5,960 nt of DNA from Ectothiorhodospiraceae bacterium. GTDB taxonomy: Bacteria > Pseudomonadota > Gammaproteobacteria > Thiohalomonadales > Thiohalomonadaceae. The notes beneath the pieces were generated by a model. The model was not told where the DNA came from. It saw only the letters and a program-made list of their open reading frames with translations, and made no database searches. The position numbers and the translations under genes were made by a program. Below are positions 1-5,840 of this stretch, piece by piece. The stretch is taken from assembly GCA_007125455.1 (NCBI GenBank), contig SLDE01000229.1, positions 1 through 5,960 on the forward strand, written 5' to 3'. Each line of letters begins with the position of its first letter. The stretch's first letter is position 1.

Positions 1-60
1 CACATGGCGGGCTGTCAAGGAAACTAATGTGACAAATTCGCGATTGTAGCAACCTTCAGC

Positions 61-384
61 CTAGTCGACCTCGCCCCTGGCGCTGGCCATGGCCTGCTCG
101 CGGGCCAGGATCGCCAGGGCCTTGGCAACGCTGGCCGCCATACGGGCCTGCTCGTAATCGCCGCTATCCAGGCTGCGGCTGGCCAATGCCATCGCATCCT
201 GTGCGCTTTGCAATGTCGTGGCCGCGTGGTGATCCGCGCCAACGTCATCGGCCGCCTTTATCGCCTGGCGGGCATCACTCATTTCTTGTACCGGCGTGGC
301 CATGGTGGTGCATCCACCAAGTAATACCAAGCTAAGCAGGGTAGCCAATAGCCAGCGGTGTGGCGACATGGAAGGGGTAGGCAT
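61..384 (-). CDS. DUF4398-type lipoprotein, function unknown
   Basis: Predicted small lipoprotein of 107 residues. It starts with a basic-hydrophobic signal peptide (residues 9-24) followed by a lipobox L22-G-G-C25. Cys25 would be the lipidated residue, and the Thr after it fits outer-membrane rather than inner-membrane retention. The mature part (about 28-107) is Ala-rich and almost wholly helical, with repeated Ala/Asp/Gln spacing (ARQAIKAA, QSAQDAMALA, EQARMAASVAKALA). This matches the DUF4398 family as I know it; the function is unknown. ATG at 384 is preferred over an internal ATG five codons later because GAGAG (393-397) lies 8 bases upstream of it. DUF4398 genes often sit beside an OmpA-like peptidoglycan-binding gene; none is visible here, but the window ends 60 bp downstream. 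The gene diverges from arsC. The family call is fairly sure; the role is not. Confidence 0.85.
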   Translation of the reverse strand: MPTPSMSPHRWLLATLLSLVLLGGCTTMATPVQEMSDARQAIKAADDVGADHHAATTLQSAQDAMALASRSLDSGDYEQARMAASVAKALAILAREQAMASARGEVD

Positions 385-414
385 CCGATCGACTCTCGAA
401 TAAATGACCGATTC

Positions 415-443
415 AAGCTATCATTGCCCCTCAAATGAGTCAA
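415..443 (-). promoter_or_regulatory. Possible sigma-70 promoter for the lipoprotein gene
   Basis: Read on the minus strand, TTGACT (443-438, five of six -35 consensus bases) is followed after 17 bases by TAGCTT (420-415, three of six -10 bases). It would start transcription about 23 bases before the lipoprotein ATG. The -10 match is poor, so this is only a candidate. Confidence 0.3.
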
Positions 444-449
444 GAATCC

Positions 450-468
450 GCCGACCATCCGTGTCGGC
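450..468 (+). promoter_or_regulatory. Small hairpin in the arsC leader
   Basis: GCCGAC (450-455) and GTCGGC (463-468) form a perfect 6-bp stem with a 7-base loop. It ends 5 bases before the arsC Shine-Dalgarno sequence GAGG (474-477), which is itself 5 bases from the ATG at 483. It could modulate ribosome access, but a stem this short may be chance in GC-rich DNA. Confidence 0.25.
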
Positions 469-482
469 CCGATGAGGTCCCC

Positions 483-830
483 ATGAGCACAGTGATCTAC
501 CACAATCCTCGCTGCAGCAAGTCCCGTCAGACCCTGGAGCTATTACAGCAACACCAACCCGATGCCCAGATCGTGGAATACCTCAATACCCCACCCAGCC
601 GCGAAACCCTGGAAGCGATCCTGCGCATGCTGGATCTGGAACCCCGTGAGCTGATGCGCAAAAACGAAACGGAATACAAGGAGTTGGGCTTGGCGCGCGC
701 AGAGCTTGGCCGGGAGGAGTTGATTGAGGCGATGCTCGCCCATCCACGTCTGATCGAACGTCCCATCGTGGTTCATGGTGACAAGGCCGCACTGGGTCGC
801 CCCCCTGAAAACGTGCTGGAGATCCTTTGA
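483..830 (+). CDS. arsC: ArsC/YfgD-family arsenate reductase-like protein
   Basis: Thioredoxin-fold protein of 115 residues in the glutaredoxin-dependent ArsC family, which reduces arsenate to arsenite in the cytoplasm. The catalytic loop HNPRCSKSR (7-15) carries Cys11. The three arginines that bind oxyanion in E. coli ArsC are present at R59 (LMRKNE), R93 (ERPIVV) and R106 (LGRPPENVLEIL). The protein ends just after that motif, so it resembles the short E. coli YfgD (about 119 residues) rather than plasmid ArsC (about 141). The ATG at 483 is chosen over an in-frame ATG at 435 because GAGG lies 5 bases upstream and family homology begins here; the 16 extra residues would be unlike the family. 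No arsR or efflux gene is nearby. YfgD-type proteins are commonly annotated arsC, but an arsenic role is inferred, not shown. It heads an operon with wrbA. Confidence 0.93.
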   Translation: MSTVIYHNPRCSKSRQTLELLQQHQPDAQIVEYLNTPPSRETLEAILRMLDLEPRELMRKNETEYKELGLARAELGREELIEAMLAHPRLIERPIVVHGDKAALGRPPENVLEIL

Positions 831-1429
831 TGGCTGAGATCCTGGTGCTCTATTACAGCCGCCATGGCAGCACTGCCGCGATGGCGCGCCTGATCGCCCG
901 TGGTGTGGAAGAGGTGCCGGGGATGCAGGCACGCCTGCGTACCGTGCCCGAGGTCTCTACGGTTTGTGAGGCGGTGGCCGACCCCGTACCCGAGCAGGGT
1001 GCCCCCTATGTGGAGCTAGGTGACCTGCAGGACTGTGCCGGGCTGGCACTGGGCAGCCCGACCCGCTTCGGCAATATGGCCGCGCCACTGAAATACTTTA
1101 TCGACAGTACCAGTCCGTTGTGGCTCTCCGGCCACCTGATCGGCAAGCCCGCGATGGCCTTCACCTCCACCTCCAGCCTGCACGGTGGGCAGGAGGCCAC
1201 CTTGCTGTCGATGATGCTCCCCCTGCTGCACCACGGTATGTTGCTTACCGGGCTGCCCTATAGCGAGGTGGATCTGCTGCATACCCGTAGCGGTGGCACC
1301 CCTTATGGGGTGAGCCACTACAACGGTGCCGACAATGACCAGGCGATCAGCGAGGAGGAACATCGCCTCTGCCTCGCTCAGGGACGCCACCTAGCCAAGA
1401 TCGCCAAGCGCCTGGGCGAGGAGCAATAG
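830..1429 (+). CDS. wrbA: NAD(P)H:quinone oxidoreductase, WrbA type IV
   Basis: Flavodoxin-fold, FMN-binding quinone reductase of 199 residues, close to E. coli WrbA (198). It transfers two electrons from NAD(P)H to quinones in the cytoplasm, avoiding semiquinones and oxidative stress. Visible motifs: the FMN phosphate loop YYSRHGST (8-15), the flavin-contact segment GSPTRFGNM (75-83), HGGQE (118-122), the LLHHGM segment (132-137) and GGTPYG (155-160), all diagnostic of WrbA. The ATG at 830 shares its A with the arsC stop codon (TGATG), with GGAG (818-821) 8 bases upstream. An overlapping TTG at 827 is less likely as a start. The one-base overlap implies translational coupling with arsC. From memory, Pseudomonas has the same arsC-wrbA pair and a very similar protein. 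Function is confident at family level. Confidence 0.95.
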   Translation: MAEILVLYYSRHGSTAAMARLIARGVEEVPGMQARLRTVPEVSTVCEAVADPVPEQGAPYVELGDLQDCAGLALGSPTRFGNMAAPLKYFIDSTSPLWLSGHLIGKPAMAFTSTSSLHGGQEATLLSMMLPLLHHGMLLTGLPYSEVDLLHTRSGGTPYGVSHYNGADNDQAISEEEHRLCLAQGRHLAKIAKRLGEEQ

Positions 1430-1810
1430 ATGAAATCAACGAGCTTTTTTTGGTGGCTGACCATGGTCGGCTACGGCGGCCTGTTTTTGGTGTTGGCCCT
1501 TTGGTATAGCTGGATCGCCCCACCCGAGATCGTCCCCCGTTCGGTGGCGCTATTGATCCTGCTTGGCCCACTCCTCTTTCCCCTGCGTGGGCTGTTGTAT
1601 GGGCGCCCCTATACCTTCGCCTGGACCAGCTTCCTGGCGATGTTCTACTTTATCCACGGGGTGAGCGAGGCATGGAGTGCCCCAGAGGTGCGCTGGCTGG
1701 CGGTTCTGGAGATCATCTTCAGCCTGTGCCTCTATTTTGGTGCGATGCTGTTTGCCCGGGTGCGCGGCAAGCAGCTCAAGGCGCTAAAAGACGACGAACA
1801 AACGGAATAG
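1430..1810 (+). CDS. DUF2069 family inner-membrane protein
   Basis: Predicted inner-membrane protein of 126 residues with four hydrophobic helices at about 9-30, 38-56, 62-81 and 88-110, and a charged C-terminal tail (KQLKALKDDEQTE). The segment around residues 53-76 (RGLLYGRPYT, WTSFLAMFYFIHG) is the conserved core I associate with DUF2069, a proteobacterial family without assigned function. The ATG begins at the base after the wrbA stop codon and has a strong AGGAG (1419-1423) 6 bases upstream, so it belongs to the arsC-wrbA operon. Its last 35 bases overlap the 3' end of hda on the other strand. No catalytic motif is visible. The family call is likely; any role in replication, membrane or redox biology would be guesswork from the neighbours. 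Confidence 0.87.
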   Translation: MKSTSFFWWLTMVGYGGLFLVLALWYSWIAPPEIVPRSVALLILLGPLLFPLRGLLYGRPYTFAWTSFLAMFYFIHGVSEAWSAPEVRWLAVLEIIFSLCLYFGAMLFARVRGKQLKALKDDEQTE

Positions 1811-2462
1811 TCAGACGGCGCTGCTCGATCAGCGAGTGGCGGTCGATCCTTTCTAGTAGGGCAAACAGGCGGTGCATGTCACGCGGGCCGTGGGTCAGCA
1901 GGTAGTTGGCCACCTCCGCGGGCATCGACATCCCGCGCCCCTCGGCACGCAGGCGCAGTGCCTCGGCCTTCTGCCCATCATCCAGCGCCTGCACCTGAAA
2001 CACCGGGCCCCAGCCGAGGCGGGAGATCAGGTCGGGCAGGGTCAGCCCCAGCGCCGCCGGGGCGGCGTTGCCCGCGCCGATCAAGCGGTGTCCGCTATCG
2101 CGCAGACGATTATAGAGATGGAACAATCCCTGTTGCCACTCGCTGGAGCTGGCAACCTGTTCCAGTTCGTCGATACAGACCAGATCCATCTGCTCCATCC
2201 CCTCCAGCAATCCCGGGCCGTGCCCCAGCAACTCACCCAATGGTAGCCAGATCGCCCGCCCTCCCTGAGACTCCTCACGGTGGCAGGCCGCCTGCAGCAG
2301 GTGGCTCTTGCCACAACCACCCTCGCCCCAAAGGTAGATGAAGGGGTGACTGTCCTGCTGCAGGGCGTGGCACAGGGGGGCATTTTCGCCTGGCAGGAAG
2401 TTCGCCAGGGTGGCGCTATCGCGCAGACCAATGGCCAGAGGAAGCTGTTGACCCAAGCTCAT
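1776..2462 (-). CDS. hda: DnaA inactivator Hda
   Basis: AAA+ protein of 228 residues. In E. coli, Hda bound to the DNA-loaded beta clamp stimulates hydrolysis of DnaA-ATP (RIDA), which prevents re-initiation of replication. Motifs: an N-terminal clamp-binding motif QQLPLA (5-10), Walker A GEGGCGKS (46-53), Walker B LVCIDE (94-99), the LPDLISRLGWG segment (142-152) with the predicted arginine finger R148, and a sensor-2-like segment HGPRDMHRLF (191-200) leading to the conserved C-terminal LTIPFVRRLL. There is no DnaA-type DNA-binding domain, which separates it from DnaA. The ATG at 2462 gives the usual Hda N-terminus and overlaps the upstream gene's stop (ATGA); purine-rich AAGGGGGAGGGGG lies directly upstream. 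A longer in-frame extension exists but lies within the preceding gene. It is last in the DUF2066-phosphatidyltransferase-hda operon. Confidence 0.96.
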   Translation of the reverse strand: MSLGQQLPLAIGLRDSATLANFLPGENAPLCHALQQDSHPFIYLWGEGGCGKSHLLQAACHREESQGGRAIWLPLGELLGHGPGLLEGMEQMDLVCIDELEQVASSSEWQQGLFHLYNRLRDSGHRLIGAGNAAPAALGLTLPDLISRLGWGPVFQVQALDDGQKAEALRLRAEGRGMSMPAEVANYLLTHGPRDMHRLFALLERIDRHSLIEQRRLTIPFVRRLLAP

Positions 2463-3013
2463 CCCCCTCCCCCTTCGCGACAGGCGCGCGCCCGGCGCGA
2501 CCAGACAAGCACATAAGCCAAACCACTCCACAAGGTGGTCGCTGCCACCACCAGGATCCCCGCGTCCAGCAACCAAGGAGGAGTCGCGAGCCCGGCGGCG
2601 GCGATGATCACCAGTAGCCCCAGGGCCATCTGCAACAGGGTATTGAGTTTGCTGATGAGGCTGGGCTCCATCTCCAGCTCGCCACAGCGCCAACGGTAGG
2701 CCAGTGCCCCGGCGATGATCACCACATCGCGCAGGATCACCAGCACCACCAGCCACAACGGCAACAAGGTAAGCCAGCCCAGGATCAGGTAACAGCCCAC
2801 CAGCATCACCTTGTCGGCCAGCGGATCGAGGATCGCTCCCAGGCGCGACTGCCAGCCGAAACGGCGCGCCAGCCAGCCATCCAATCCATCACTCAGGGCC
2901 GCGATGGCAAACAACAGCAACACCAGCGCAAACTGCCCATAGGCGAGCAGCACCATGATCGGGATGACCAGCAGGATACGGACACTGGTGATGATGTTGG
3001 GTAGCTGTCTCAC
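2459..3013 (-). CDS. CDP-alcohol phosphatidyltransferase (PgsA-like)
   Basis: Integral membrane enzyme of 184 residues that moves a phosphatidyl group from CDP-diacylglycerol to an alcohol in the inner membrane. The complete CDP-alcohol signature is present: D42-x2-D45-G-x2-A49-R50-x8-G59-x3-D63-x3-D67, whose aspartates bind the metal and act in catalysis. Hydrophobic helices lie at about 11-40, 70-105, 125-143 and 150-171. Length and N-terminus (LPNIITSVRILL) are like PgsA, phosphatidylglycerophosphate synthase, but the sequence does not settle the acceptor alcohol. A second, non-PgsA member such as a CDP-alcohol-type cardiolipin synthase is possible, so no symbol is given. The GTG at 3013 is chosen because it overlaps the DUF2066 stop (GTGA) and homology starts there. 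The stop overlaps the hda start (ATGA). The C-terminus ends in four glycines, encoded by the same G-rich stretch that lies just before hda. Confidence 0.92.
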   Translation of the reverse strand: MRQLPNIITSVRILLVIPIMVLLAYGQFALVLLLFAIAALSDGLDGWLARRFGWQSRLGAILDPLADKVMLVGCYLILGWLTLLPLWLVVLVILRDVVIIAGALAYRWRCGELEMEPSLISKLNTLLQMALGLLVIIAAAGLATPPWLLDAGILVVAATTLWSGLAYVLVWSRRARACREGGGG

Positions 3014-4044
3014 TGTCGTAGGCGGTAGTGCATCTGTTGGGGGGGATCCTGCTCGGCCGCCACCAGCAAACGGCCCAGGGCGATGGTACGTTGCAAGACC
3101 TCTTGACCACCGTCGATACCCAGTGCCAACTGCATGCCCTCGCTGTCTATCCTCACCAAGCGCAGGCTTTGCACACCACTGAGCCCGCTGAGGTGCTCGA
3201 CCACCCGGCGGTAATCGTACAGGTTGCCCACCCCATCGACCCGCATCAGCAACTCCCCGTCGCTGTCGCCAGCGGCACGGGCGTAACGGGAAGAGAGCCA
3301 TTCGCTGCTATGCCTAACCCCGCTGCCGATCAAGGCATCCACGTCACCGGAACGCTGCTGCCAATGCTCACTCTCGTCGCCATCCAACAAGGTCCAGCGC
3401 ACCTCCCACTGTCCGCTGCCAAGCGGGGCGAGACGCCCGATCAGGATCGCCTGGGCCTGATAACGCTGCGAGGCCTGCACGATATCATCCCAAAAGCCGC
3501 CCCAGATATCGGCAACCTGTACCCGCTGGCGGTCACTGAGATCCAGCAGGGGCAACTGCACGGGCAGTGCCCGCTCTGCGGCACTGCGCATAATCACCTC
3601 ACGCGCCAGTCCGCTATCGTCGGCCCCCACCAGGCTGCGCTGACCACGATCTTCTACCGCCAGCCACACCAGGGTTTGCGGACGCACCCGCCCCCACACC
3701 GGATAGCCATACTCTGCCAATAGACCATCCACAGCGTTTGACTCGAACTCCACCGCCATCAACAGCCGTGGCTCCTCAGCCACGCCATCGCTGCGGTACT
3801 GGTAGCGCTGTGCATAGCGGGAGGCCCGTTGCAGTGCCCCGTGCAGGGCACCGTCCTCCACCACACGGGTGGTGCCGCTGACCTTGATCAACACCTGCAT
3901 CAGTGCCCGCTGCATCCCCTCGGCCCGCGTATCGGCCGCCTGATCGGCCACCGCCACCTCGGCCTGATACAGGCCGGAGACCTGCGCCTGGGCAAGCAGT
4001 GGCATTAAACTGAGGAGGCTTAGCAAAACAAGCAGATATCTCAT
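3010..4044 (-). CDS. DUF2066 exported protein, function unknown
   Basis: Predicted secreted, probably periplasmic, protein of 344 residues. A signal peptide spans 1-20: a basic Arg2, a Leu-rich core, and an AQA cleavage motif at 18-20. There is no lipobox and no further transmembrane helix. The early mature region (LYQAEVAVADQ, then MQRALMQVLIKVSGT and the Tyr-rich SRYAQRYQYRSDG at about 75-87) matches the DUF2066 family as I know it, which has no established function. ATG at 4044 gives the signal peptide directly. Its ribosome site is weak (GTGAG lies too close to the start, AGGG rather far), so expression may be low. It is the first gene of the minus-strand operon ending in hda and is divergent from purM, an arrangement I recall from Pseudomonas and relatives. 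The family call is good; the role is unknown. Confidence 0.88.
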   Translation of the reverse strand: MRYLLVLLSLLSLMPLLAQAQVSGLYQAEVAVADQAADTRAEGMQRALMQVLIKVSGTTRVVEDGALHGALQRASRYAQRYQYRSDGVAEEPRLLMAVEFESNAVDGLLAEYGYPVWGRVRPQTLVWLAVEDRGQRSLVGADDSGLAREVIMRSAAERALPVQLPLLDLSDRQRVQVADIWGGFWDDIVQASQRYQAQAILIGRLAPLGSGQWEVRWTLLDGDESEHWQQRSGDVDALIGSGVRHSSEWLSSRYARAAGDSDGELLMRVDGVGNLYDYRRVVEHLSGLSGVQSLRLVRIDSEGMQLALGIDGGQEVLQRTIALGRLLVAAEQDPPQQMHYRLRQ

Positions 4045-4203
4045 GGCTCACGGCCCTGTGCGGATTGGGAATGGTCGATAGTACAAGATACGGGGGGCTG
4101 CTGGCATACATGGCAGCGGTTTTTCCCCCGAAACGGTACAATAGTGTGCCATAACCGCGATAGAATACACAGTTGCACCCATGTCACCCTTGGAGAACCT
4201 CCC
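4045..4203. promoter_or_regulatory. Divergent control region between DUF2066 and purM
   Basis: This 159-bp gap must hold the promoters for the purMN operon and the hda operon. For purM there are two good -10 candidates, TACAAT (4137-4142) and TAGAAT (4161-4166), each five of six consensus bases but without a convincing -35 at 16-18 bases. For the minus strand, TACTAT (4083-4078) is a weak -10. An imperfect inverted repeat GCTGC/GCAGC (4097-4101 and 4113-4117) lies upstream of the purM -10. No sequence close to the E. coli PurR operator is visible. Confidence 0.45.
4192..4195 (+). promoter_or_regulatory. Ribosome binding site fixing the purM GTG start
   Basis: GGAG lies 8 bases before the GTG at 4204. 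It supports that GTG over upstream in-frame GTG codons at 4144-4146 and over the out-of-frame ATG at 4181. Confidence 0.7.
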
Positions 4204-5253
4204 GTGAGCAATAAGCAGTCCGGCGAAAATGGCCTCAGTTACCGTGATGCCGGTGTCGATATCGACGCCGGCAACAGCCTGATCGAACGCATCAAACCCC
4301 ATGCCAAACGTACCCATCGCCCCGGCGTACTCGGTGGGCTGGGAGGCTTTGGCGCAATGTTCGAGCTGCCGTTGGAGCGCTATCGCCAGCCGGTACTGGT
4401 CTCCGGCACCGACGGGGTGGGCACCAAGCTGCGCCTGGCACTGGAGCTGGGCAAACACGACACCATCGGCATCGATCTGGTGGCGATGTGCGTCAACGAC
4501 CTGATCGTCGGAGGTGCCGAACCGCTGTTCTTCCTCGACTACTACGCCACCGGCAAACTCGATGTGGACACCGCCAGCGACGTGGTCAAGGGCATTGCCG
4601 ATGGCTGCGTGCAGGCCGGTTGCGCCCTGAGTGGGGGTGAGACCGCCGAGATGCCGGGCATGTACGAAGGCGAAGACTACGATCTGGCCGGGTTTTGTGT
4701 GGGCGTGGTAGAAAAGGACGACATTATCGACGGCAGCAAGGTGCAGCCAGGGGACGTACTGATCGGCATCGCCTCCTCCGGCCCGCACTCCAACGGCTAC
4801 TCACTGATCCGTAAGGTGTTGGAGGTCAGCAAGGCACGCCTGGACGAGCCCTTCGACGGGCGCACCCTGGGCGAGGTGCTACTGGAGCCGACCCGGATCT
4901 ACGTCAAGCCCCTGCTGGAGCTGATCCGTCAGGTGGACGTACACGCCCTCGCCCACATCACCGGTGGCGGCCTGCCGGAAAACCTGCCACGGGTACTGCC
5001 CGAGCACTGCCAGGCCCACATCGAGGGGCGTAGCTGGAGCCGTCCGCCGATCTTCAACTGGTTACAGGAACAGGGCAAGATCGCCGACGCCGAGATGTAC
5101 CGCACCTTCAACTGCGGGATCGGCATGGTGGCGGTGGTCCCCGCCGACCAGGCCGACAAGGCCATCGATATCCTGCACGAGGCCGGTGAACACTGCGGGC
5201 GCATCGGCAGCATCCACCCGCGCGAACCCGGCGAGCAGGTCGAGATCGTCTGA
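4204..5253 (+). CDS. purM: Phosphoribosylformylglycinamidine cyclo-ligase PurM
   Basis: AIR synthetase of 349 residues (E. coli 345), which uses ATP to close formylglycinamidine ribonucleotide into aminoimidazole ribonucleotide, step five of de novo purine synthesis in the cytoplasm. The protein is complete: an N-terminal LSYRDAGVDIDAG segment (11-23), the glycine-rich loop LGGLGGFGAMF (43-53), SGTDGVGTKL (67-76), the long conserved block GIDLVAMCVNDLI (89-101) with GAEPLFFLDYY, SGGETAEMPGMY (143-154), SSGPHSNGYSLIR (191-203), HITGGGLPEN (251-260) and TFNCGIGM (301-308). The GTG start is set by the ribosome site upstream and by where homology begins. Its stop shares a base with the purN start, so the two purine genes are co-translated. 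No odd residues or breaks are seen. Confidence 0.97.
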   Translation: MSNKQSGENGLSYRDAGVDIDAGNSLIERIKPHAKRTHRPGVLGGLGGFGAMFELPLERYRQPVLVSGTDGVGTKLRLALELGKHDTIGIDLVAMCVNDLIVGGAEPLFFLDYYATGKLDVDTASDVVKGIADGCVQAGCALSGGETAEMPGMYEGEDYDLAGFCVGVVEKDDIIDGSKVQPGDVLIGIASSGPHSNGYSLIRKVLEVSKARLDEPFDGRTLGEVLLEPTRIYVKPLLELIRQVDVHALAHITGGGLPENLPRVLPEHCQAHIEGRSWSRPPIFNWLQEQGKIADAEMYRTFNCGIGMVAVVPADQADKAIDILHEAGEHCGRIGSIHPREPGEQVEIV

Positions 5254-5840
5254 TGGGGGAAGGCAAGGACTTCGGCGTGGTGGTGTTGATCTCCGGCAGT
5301 GGCTCCAACCTGCAGGCGATCATCGATGCCCGCCTGCCGCTTACCATTCGCGCCGTGATCAGCAACAAGGCCGAGGCCTACGGGCTGGAGCGGGCCCGCC
5401 AAGCGGGGATCCCCACCGAGGTGATCGATCACCGTGAGTTTGCCGATCGCCCCGCCTTTGATGCCGCACTGCAACAGCGCATTGACCGCTACCAGCCCGA
5501 CCTGGTGGTGCTGGCCGGCTTCATGCGCATCCTCACCGATGAACTGGTCAACCACTACCGGGGGCGGATGATCAACATCCACCCCTCGCTGCTACCCAAA
5601 TACCGGGGCACCAACACCCACACCCGCGCCATCGAGGCGGGGGATACGGTGGCCGGTTGCAGCGTGCACTGGGTGACCCCGGAACTGGATGCCGGGCCGG
5701 TGCTCCTCCAGGCCGAAGTGCCCATCCACCCCGGCGACAACGCCGACACCCTCGCCGCACGGGTGCTGGAGCAGGAACATAAAATCTATCCCGAGGCGAT
5801 CCGCCGCATCGCCAGCGGCGAGATCCATTGGCCGAACTGA
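5253..5840 (+). CDS. purN: Phosphoribosylglycinamide formyltransferase PurN
   Basis: GAR transformylase of 195 residues, which uses 10-formyltetrahydrofolate to formylate glycinamide ribonucleotide in step three of purine synthesis. The phosphate-binding loop is SGSGSNLQ (14-21), the LVVLAGFMRIL strand lies at 84-94, and the catalytic triad of the family is present: N108 and H110 in the INIHPSLLPKY motif and D146 in PELDAGPV. The order and length match E. coli PurN closely. The ATG at 5253 overlaps the purM stop (TGATG), favouring coupled translation, although its own ribosome site is poor. It adds about five residues to the E. coli N-terminus. A GTG at codon 9, with AAGGA 7 bases upstream, is an alternative start. 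No gene such as DUF3108, which I recall following purN in Pseudomonas, begins in the remaining 120 bases. Confidence 0.97.
   Translation: MGEGKDFGVVVLISGSGSNLQAIIDARLPLTIRAVISNKAEAYGLERARQAGIPTEVIDHREFADRPAFDAALQQRIDRYQPDLVVLAGFMRILTDELVNHYRGRMINIHPSLLPKYRGTNTHTRAIEAGDTVAGCSVHWVTPELDAGPVLLQAEVPIHPGDNADTLAARVLEQEHKIYPEAIRRIASGEIHWPN

Noticed and set aside
1..60. Possible start of another gene or a terminator left of the lipoprotein gene
   Set aside because: Only weak inverted repeats (CACAT/ATGTG and TGTCA/TGACA) are present, and a minus-strand ATG at 5-3 has no ribosome site and leaves the window at once.
435..482. Upstream ATG for arsC at 435
   Set aside because: It adds 16 residues not seen in the family and would span the leader hairpin and the ribosome site that serves the ATG at 483.
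1819..1834. CGCTG/CAGCG hairpin after the DUF2069 stop as a terminator
   Set aside because: The stem is only 5 bp, lies inside hda and has no T-run after it.
2463..2756. N-terminal extension of hda to an upstream in-frame ATG
   Set aside because: The added residues are Gly/Arg-rich and come from the phosphatidyltransferase gene in another frame. The ATG at 2462 gives the normal Hda N-terminus with the clamp-binding motif.
3014..3301. N-terminal extension of the phosphatidyltransferase
   Set aside because: The extra 96 codons overlap the DUF2066 gene and read as low-complexity Arg/Gly. The GTG at 3013 fits both homology and the stop-start overlap.
3028..3723. A 231-codon open frame on the plus strand opposite the DUF2066 gene
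   Set aside because: It is contained within the DUF2066 coding region, has no ribosome site or domain that I recognise, and has His/Gln-rich composition typical of an antisense shadow.
4048..4788. A 246-codon open frame on the minus strand opposite purM
   Set aside because: It lies almost wholly opposite a complete, strongly conserved purM. Its His/Ala/Gly/Val-rich composition is what the antisense of a GC-rich gene gives, and it has no recognisable domain.
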